In this document: in pieces, positions 1-9,000 of the stretch | Position numbering within the stretch: position 1 is the stretch's first letter | Layout: every line of letters begins with the position of its first letter | Assembly (NCBI GenBank): GCA_905178155.1 | Contig: CAJINV010000018.1 | Span: 910,609-974,608, forward strand | Origin: Amoebophrya sp. A120 | Lineage: Eukaryota > Sar > Dinophyceae > Syndiniales > Amoebophryaceae | Direction: 5' to 3' | Length of the DNA: 64,000 bases | Program-made: the position numbers and the translations under genes | Notes under the pieces: generated by a model | Database searches by the model: none | What the model saw: the letters and a program-made list of their open reading frames with translations, nothing else | Told to the model about the DNA's origin: nothing

Positions 1-3000
1 AGGGTGAGAAAGTAGAGCCCAAAGTGCACCAAGACAAGCAGGAACTTCACCTCCTGCAGATCCAGGTAGCCGACCCGGTCCCCAAAAATCGCCGCCACGT
101 AGAGGATATGAACTGAAAAAGTATTGCATCGCATTCGTATAAATGCATTACAAATTTCCTCAGCATGAGAAATACACTTTGTAATGCGAATTTACCTTAA
201 GAAAAAGATTTGTAATGCACGATTGCAATACGAGTACTATACTTTTGCACAGGATAGAGAATCTGGAAGAGGCAGAATCCCCAAAGCAGGAAGGCGATTT
301 TGCACGAAGAATTGCTGGTGATCGAAGTCTATGAACTGCAAAAGGAGTACCTACTATCGTACTAGTTGAAATTGCAATACATCTTGCTCAGCATTACACA
401 TGGAATTTGTCGTGCTGATTCAGCTCACGAGAAAAATTCCTCATGCATAACTGCAATATTAGTACGAATGCGATACTTTTACAGTTGATAGAGTCTTTGC
501 GTACAGCCGGTTCGTGGCCAACAGGCAGAGGTAGTAGTGGAGAACCAGGACAAGCACCAGAAAGACCGACAAAAAACACACGTAATCCACGTCAAGTTGG
601 TATCCTGTGCGAAAGATGCACGGTGATAGTTCTACTGACCTAGCGCTAGCGCATTGCAGCTGCACAAATTTTTTTTATCCTTATGCACAAAAAAATATCT
701 CCGAACAATTTTTGCACAGGATAGACGGAGCCAGATGACGAAGGCAAACACCGTGACCAGGAGCGTGACGTACTTGGACGGGTAGTCGAACCGGGCGGGC
801 ATGATGAGCCTCTCCGCCGACATTTTGCTGAAGCTACGGCTGTATCAAATGTAAAAATGTCTGCATCTGGAAACTTGTGATGCTGGGTGGCGTCTCATGA
901 TGAGGCCACAAATGCTGGCGCAGCATGACAAGTTTCTGAGCTCCCGGATGTTGCCTATTCTGCATGACAAACTGCGTTTCTGCATGACGGAAAAACGGAG
1001 CTCTTGGGTAACGTGCATTACAGACTTAAGAGTCATGCCAGACAAGCATGACAAACATGCATTCTTCTAGACCCAGACACTTTTGCATTTGATAGGCTGC
1101 GGATCACGTGTTTGGCGATGTAGTTGGGTAGGAGAATGTCAAACAGCAGGTCGAAGAGCAGGACGGAAACCGAAATATCCTGTGCAAAAGCATCGCAATC
1201 GTAGCAATTGCAATTCTGCATTTACAAATCTCCATCCCAAGGCAAAACGGCATGACAAAGTCCATTTGTAGTCATGCTGAGGTTCTTTATAAATGCAATT
1301 ACTACTAGTACGATGCTTTTGCAGTTCATACGAGAACGGAAACAGCAGCTCCCACACTTCCATCGCTAGCAGTGCGTCCACCTGCTGACTCTCCGTCCGC
1401 GGGGTGCCGGCGGAGTTGGTGGCGACGACACTGTAGCCATCGTTTTCGTAGGCCGCACTCTGGGTTTCGTAAACCATGTCTTCGATCTTTCCCTGGCTCG
1501 CGATCCACATGCAGAGGAAATCGAACATGAGCATGGCAATCACGGCAAAATAGGTGACGACGAAAAAGACCAGGTTTCGCGTTTCTCCGGACGTGAATCC
1601 GACGGAGTCGATATCCTGAGTAAAAACATCCCCACCCCAGAGTTCTTATCATGCAGATTTGCAATTGCAGGAAGATTTGTAATGCGCACCCCCATGAGAG
1701 GCATTTCCAATCGTGTTTTGGAATTTATGATGCCGTAAACAGAATAGGTAGATGGGTTTGTGATGCGGTTGAACTTGCTAGACTGCACTACAATGCAGAA
1801 AGGAACTTGTCATGCGCGACTCCCAAAGCTTCTGGATTTGTGTCGCGAGATCCCCGTCTTGGCTCTGGTGTGGGGACGTTTTTCCTCTCAATAATCGAAG
1901 ATGTTCCCGCCCACCCGGATCAGCTGCATGGCCCCCACGGCGGGCACGAGCCCGGCGATCCAGTCGGTTAGCATGGGCATCTCGATCCCGGGGGTGCGTG
2001 CGTATTCTGAGTAAAAACGTCCCCACCCAAGAGTTGTTGTTATGCAGATTTGCAGTTACAGGAAGATTTGTAATGCGCATCCCCATGAGAGGCATTTCCC
2101 ATCTTGTTTTGGACTTTGTAATGCTGTAAACAGGATGACTAGATGGATTTGTGTTGCGGCTGTACTTCCTAACCTACACTACACTACAGAGAGGAACTTG
2201 TCATGCTTGAATCCCAAAACTTCTCGATTTGTATTGCGAGATGTCGCCATCTTGACTATGGGGTGGGGACGTTTTTACTCAGGATAGTGCGTATACCAGA
2301 TTCAAGTACAGGTTCGGGAGCGAGATGATCATGTACGTGATGGTCAGCAGCAACAGGGAGATGAAGGCAAACACGAGTCTGGTATAACCTGCTCAGTTGT
2401 CACAAGCTCGATTTCATACAGCGTTAGCACAGAACATGGAACATCTGTGATGCGAGAAGTGCACGATCTAGCCCACTCGCACAACAGGATTGCGCATGAC
2501 AAGCTCCGGAGCAGTCGCAGTCCCAAACCGTGCTAAAATTATCATCATCTGGCGAAATTTGTATTGCAGAAACTGGAACGCTCTGCGAGTCTGTCATGCT
2601 CATCATGCAATACAAAATCCAGACTCATCTATTCGTAACAGTTGAGATTGAAACGCCTGCGCAGGTCATATCTTGTCACCTTGAATTCAATGTCCCAGTT
2701 AATCATTTCCGGGTCCGTCATTGCGGGTTCCTATGACAGTGCACAACTGCTCCCCCTCCCCCTCATTTGTAATGCAAAATCCCAAATCCAGCTGGTGCCT
2801 TGTAGCAGCACTGTTTGCATGATAAATCCTGGAAGGAGCCCAAACAGCACTATACGGCGGTGCAAATTTGTTATGCAAAACCGGCACTCCTGCTGAAGCT
2901 TGCATTGCCGTTCATGCTATACAAATGAGTCAGGAGGAGGAGGGAGGAGGCAGGAGGCAGGAGTAGGAGTTGTGCACCGTCAACATACTTCCAGCGAGAT

Positions 3001-6000
3001 TTCGTATTTGTTCAGGAACTTCGGCGGTTTGGTCTTCTCGTGGTTGTTGTTTGCCAGCACCAGGTCCCGCATGTCCCGAGTGCCGAAGGTAATGTAGCAG
3101 GTGCCGTGCATCCTATGAACTGCAACAGTATCGTACTCGCATAAATGCATGACAAATTCTCTCAGCATGAGAAACAAAATTTGTAATGCTGATTTACGTT
3201 GAGAAAAAAATTTGTAATGCATGATTGCAATACGAGTACGATACTTTTGCACAGGATACATCCGCGCCTTCAGCAACATTTTAAACACGTACTGCTCGTC
3301 GCGAGTGCTCAACTTGTCGAAGATCGGATATCCTGTGTAAAAACGTCCCCACACCATAGTTGTCATGCAAATCAGCACGCCAAAAAAGTTTCTCATGCGA
3401 AGCCCCATGAGAAGCATACTCTACTCGTGTTTTGGAGTTTGTGATGCTAGAATCGACACGATATGCTAGATCTGTGACGCTACTGAACTAGCGAAACAGG
3501 ATCACACTATGAGGGCAAACTTGTCATGCGAATTAGCGAAAGCTGGTCGATTTGTCTAAGTAGCAGATTTCCCATCTTGACTCTGGTGTGGGGATGTTTT
3601 TACTCAGGATATCGGCACCAGCTTGTTCGAGTTCGGACCGTAGCCCAGAAGGCAGTCGATCGGCTTCAGGGGGGGCAGCTTCCGGAGACTCTTGTCGAGA
3701 AAGCTGTCGCGATTGCGGCCCGTCGCGCGACTAGAGAGGCCGGACAACGCGAGGCCGTCGGTGTTCAGATACTGCAGTTTCCGCTTCTCGTCTATGGACT
3801 TTTCAAGCGTTATGTTCTCAACTGTTCCAGCACGAATTTGCGATGCAAGAACAGCAACTCAGTGAAAGGCGCCAGCTTGCGGCAGTCGCATCACAAATTT
3901 GGCCCCGACACTGGTCCTGATGTTTAGCCCTGTTTCGAGAGTTTGTCATGCAAAGTAGCTTGATCGTCTGATACAGGTACTAGTAGCTCAATGGCAATTT
4001 TGCAATGACAAGTCATGCTTGTAACAGTTAAGAATGTAACTTCCGAGAATGCCATATCGTCCAGGTTGTGTGTGTGCTCCTCCAACATTTTCAACACTGC
4101 GCGGTTTTGGTGGTTCTGAAACGACTGTGGCAGGGTGTACCGGAGACTGCACCCGATGATCTGCAGGTTTGGGTTCCACTGCAGCAGCCACTTCTGCACC
4201 GCCAGCGCGTCGGTACCCTGCGGAAAGTTGCTGGCTACCAGGCAGAACTGCCGCGGACTGGGCAGCAGGCTGTCGCAGGCGTGCCCGATCCGGAGGCAGG
4301 ACAGGTAGTACCAGAAGGTGAGGAGCATGGCGCCAAAATACACCCCGAGCAGCCCGCCAGCCATTACCTGTTCGACCTTCGTCTGCTTCCACTGCTTATC
4401 AAGTGCAAAAGTGTCTGGGTCTGGAAGGATGCAACTTGTGATGCTGCATTTGGACTCCAAAAAAATCTGCATTGCATGAGCAGCAAAGGGAGTGCAATTT
4501 TTGCTACGGGAAGAGGGCATTTGTCATGCGGAATAAGCATCCAGAAGATCACAAAAAATCTCTGATGCTTGGGCATGCATCACAGACATCATGGCTCACG
4601 CAAAACTTGCATGACAAGTCTCAGAATCTTCCAGACCCAGACACTTTTGCGCTTGATACTGCTTACTCTGCTCCGCCTCGAACATCCGATCGGCGCTCGC
4701 TTTATCCTGTGCAAAAGCATCGTACTCGTAGTAATTGCAATAATGCATTACAAATCTCTCTCTCTTAAGGCGAATCAGCATTTACAAATTTTCCTTCTCA
4801 TGCTAAGCAAATTTGTCATGCGATTTATACTAGTACGATTATACTTTTGCATTGCATACGCTTCGGCTTCCTCCAAAGTTGTTGCATCTTCGCTTAACAC
4901 GGAGGTGTTCTTCCGTGAGGAAGAAGATCCGGAGCTGCGGTTGCGACGTCCACCACGACGTTCCCGTCGACCCTTCTCCTGCTCGACACTCGACATGCTC
5001 ATCTGGAAGAAAGACGTAAATTGCTGCCTCAAAAAGCCTACCGGATCCGCGGCGGCGGTTCGGAGGAGGTGATCTTGTTGGTCAACTACACGGTCGCGGC
5101 CCCTGCCCGCCTGGTCATCGAAAATCAGTCTTTCTTCTGGCGTAGAAGCAGAGCTCCTACTTGCAGTCGACGTTCTCAAAAGTCTACTCTTTGTTCCACC
5201 GCCTGGTATCGTGCTGTCGTGATCTCTACTCTCTACTTCTGTTGTACCAGAATTTCTTGTTGCCACGCTTTTCTTGTTTATCTCCAGGAAGGAGCTTGAC
5301 GTAGCACTTTTCGACGCCCCCGCGGCGGCGGCCCAGGATGAGAAGTACGCGCTCTGCGTGTTGTGAAACAGCAGCTCGTCGTCTCGAATGCCGTCCTCCT
5401 CGTAAATTTTTCCGCACTTCAGCTCCAGTTGCAGCAAACCCGGTCGTGCGGGCGTCAACACCCCGCCGGTAGCAGCGCCGGACATCGCAGCAGAGGGCAC
5501 TACAGAAGTGCTTCCGGAGGTCGAAGAAGATGTCGTGTTCGCAGAGCTTGTTCCTGTTGTTGTGTTCTTGTCGCTCGTACCAGTACCAGTATCCTTCGTG
5601 ACAAAGTCCCCTTCCGCGTGACTCGACCCCCGGAAGAGGACGAAGCTCTGCATTTGGTCACTGTAGAGGCTCGCCGTGCCGTAGAAATACACGCGGGTGC
5701 CGCAGACCTGCAGGGCCAGGGCGAGCGCTTATCCTGTGCAAAAGTATCGCACTCGTAGTAATTGCAGTCATGCATTACAAATCTCGTTCCCAAGGCAAAT
5801 CAGCATGACAAATTGCATTTGTCATGCTGAGAAAATTTGCAATGCAATTCATGCTAGTACGTCGATGCTTTTGCATTTCATAGCGCCACCACCAGCACCA
5901 TTCGGTGGAACGCGAAAAAGAAGTAGTGCCCCGGCCCCACGTATCAAGTGCAAAAGTGTGTGGGTCTGGAAACTTGTGATGCTGGGTGGCGTATTGTGAG

Positions 6001-9000
6001 GAGGCCACAAGTGCTGGCTCAGCATGACAAGTTTCTGAGCTTCTAGGTGTTGCCTATTCTGCATGACAAACTGCATGTTTGCATGACAGAAAAATGGCGC
6101 TCCTGGGCAACGTGCATGACAGATTTGAGAGTTATGCCAGACAAGCATGACAAACATGCACTCTTCCAGACCCAGACATTTTTGCATTTGATACCACGTC
6201 GGTCGGCGAGGGGAACACGCGCCACAATACCGGGAAAAAAGCGCTGTGTCGCTCTGGAAAGTCGTCCTCATCGTCGTGATCATTTGTTGATGTGCTGGCT
6301 GCGGTTACTGCTTTTATTTTCTTTTCGGCAGGAGAACCAGGAGGGGACGTCGTCGACTTCTCAGTTCCACCGTCTAGTTGTTTGTCATCTTCATGCGTTT
6401 TCTTGGCTTTGTCACTTGATTTCGCAGCTACCAGGGGCGATAGGTTCTTGTTGTTCCTGCTTCCAGAAGGAGGTGATGGACTTCTACCCCCTCGAGCTGG
6501 ACTTCCAGAAGTTCTAGACCCGGCGACAAGAACGTCGGACCGCAGCCGGCCCCAGTTGCCCAGCACCTTCTGTGGCCGGCAGCACTGCTTGTAGACGTAG
6601 GCCGCCCACGTGTTCTCCACGCTGTTCACCGTTTTGCGCAAAAAGAGAAGCAGCAGGTACAGGGCGGAAACGGTCACGATCACGAGGATGAAAACGTACT
6701 CGATCAGCACAATCTTGTGAATCAGATGGGACTCTCAAGCGTTACATTCTCAACTTATATATTACATGAATTTGGCATGCAGAGTCACTATATCACGCTT
6801 CTCACGATGAAGCTTCTTCGCATGACAAGTTCTCGACAAGTCATGTAGCAGCATAATCTGTGCCAAATCTGTAATGCAAGACGCGCATCAAGGTCAACGT
6901 CAACCCTTTCACTTTTCCGATTCTTGCATCACAAATTCATGTAACAGTTTCTTGTTGAGAATGTACCGACTGAGAACGCCATAAATCAGCCGGTTCTCGC
7001 ACACGGACCCGTTCCCCGACAACGCCATGCCCGTGTCGCATATTCTATTTAAAAACGTCCCCACCCCATAGCTGTCATGCTGATTTGCATCTACAGAAAA
7101 ATCTGTAATGCACATCTGCAAGAGAGCAATTTGCAGTCGTGGTGTTCTGGGATTTGTAATGCTCTAAACAGGATGAGCAGACGTCTTTGTGATGTTGCGG
7201 TTGTCCTTGCTAAACAGCACTACACTACAGATGATAACTTGTCATGCATACCTCCCAAAGCTGGGAGATCTGTGTTGCAGATTTACCAATTTGACTATGG
7301 GGTGGGGACATTTTTACTCTGGATATCGCAGCGGTGACACTTGTGCAGGTAAAACGGCTCGTCCTGCGGAGGTGTTTGCCCCGCTACGCTCGTCGCGCCG
7401 GACGTGCTGTTTTCGCCGAGAATCGTCCATTTCCGCGTGCTGGTGACGTCGCATTCCACGCAGCCCTATCAAATGCAAAAATCTCTGGGTCTGGAAAAGT
7501 GGAACTTGTGATGCGTGTCTCGCATTCCTGGAAAATCTGTGTAGTTGCACGAGCACCAGCAAAGGAGAAGCTTTCTTTGTCATGCGAAAACGAAATTTGT
7601 AATGCGTGCTAGGCATCAGCAGGCGTCTCAAAAACTTGTCATGCTTGGCTGCCATTGCAAGCGCTTCAATCATGCTCAATTCAGCATCACAGGTTTCCAG
7701 ACATCCAGGGATATCGATATTTGCAGTGCATAACCCCGGAATCACCGCGCGCCCACACGGCACCTCGCACTTGCGGCTCTGTGGGTTTATGGATTGTAAA
7801 AATGTCTGGGTCTGGAAGGATGCGAACTTGTGATGCGCATTTCACAACGCAGAGAAATCTCTCATGCATAGGCAGCAAAAGGTGCCCACTTCCTGTCACC
7901 TCCAAAGTGGGGGATTTGTCATGCGGATTAAGCAATGCGGAAGCTTCTCGAAATCTCTGATGCTAGGGCTTCCATGACAGACATCTTGTGTCATGCAAAA
8001 ACAGCATAACAAAAATCAGCATTCTTCCAGAGGACCCAGACACTTTTACATTTGATAGGGTTCGCGAAGGAACGAAGCCGGTCGAAGTCCCCGCACTGGT
8101 CCGGGCGCACGCAGATCTTGTAGCACGGGGAGTCGTCACTCGGGATCTCGAACCCGCACTCCTCTGGACAGGGGGTGTTTACGGGCACCAGGGCCGTGTT
8201 GTCCGCCGACATGGGGGCGCAGGAGCACATCGCCTGAATCTTCTGTGCGCGCACGCTGGTTTTGTGCTGCGCCAAAGCGGAAGACGTCGCGCCTGCTCCG
8301 TAGTCCGTTCTCTTCAGCAACGACGTCCACCGCGACAGCTCCGCGTCGCAGAGCAAGGCTCGGGAGGTCGCCGTGTTGGGGCTCAGTTGGTTTTCTCCGG
8401 CGAGAATGCTGGTGGACACGTTCTGTGGCATGCTGTAGAGCAGGGAGGTGTAGGAACCGCTGGCGGAGTTGTCTTCATCTCCGGAAGTCGCTGTGCTGCC
8501 GAAAATGATTTCTTTGACCGCGGTATCCTATGTAAAAACGTACCCACCCCATAGTCAAGATGGGGAATCGGCTAGACAAATCCACAAGCTTTGGCTGTTT
8601 CGCATGACAAATTTGGGCGCGTAGTGTAGTTCTGTTTGAGCTAGTTCAGCAGCATTACAGATCTAGTCTCTCATGCTGATCAGAGCATGACAAATTTCAA
8701 AACACCATTAGAAAATGCTTCTCATGGGGCTCCGCATGAGAAACATTTTTTTTTAAGCATACAGATTTGCATTACAACTCTGGTGTGGGTACGTTTTTAC
8801 GCAGGATACGCGGTGGAAAACGTCGTGGGGCTGAACAAGTCCATCGCGTTTATCAAATGCAAAAGTGTCTAGGTCTGGAAGGATGCGAACTTGTGATGCT
8901 GCATTTGGATTCCAAAAAAAATCTGTATTGCATGAGTACCAAAGGGAATGCAATTTTTGCTACGCTGAGAAGGCATTTGTCATGCGGAATAGGCATCAAG

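Noticed and set aside
3924-4520. Long minus frame extending through 4397-4658 and 3793-4056
   Set aside because: The parts over these intervals are introner sequence with TIRs and target repeats; only 4396-4057 is exon.
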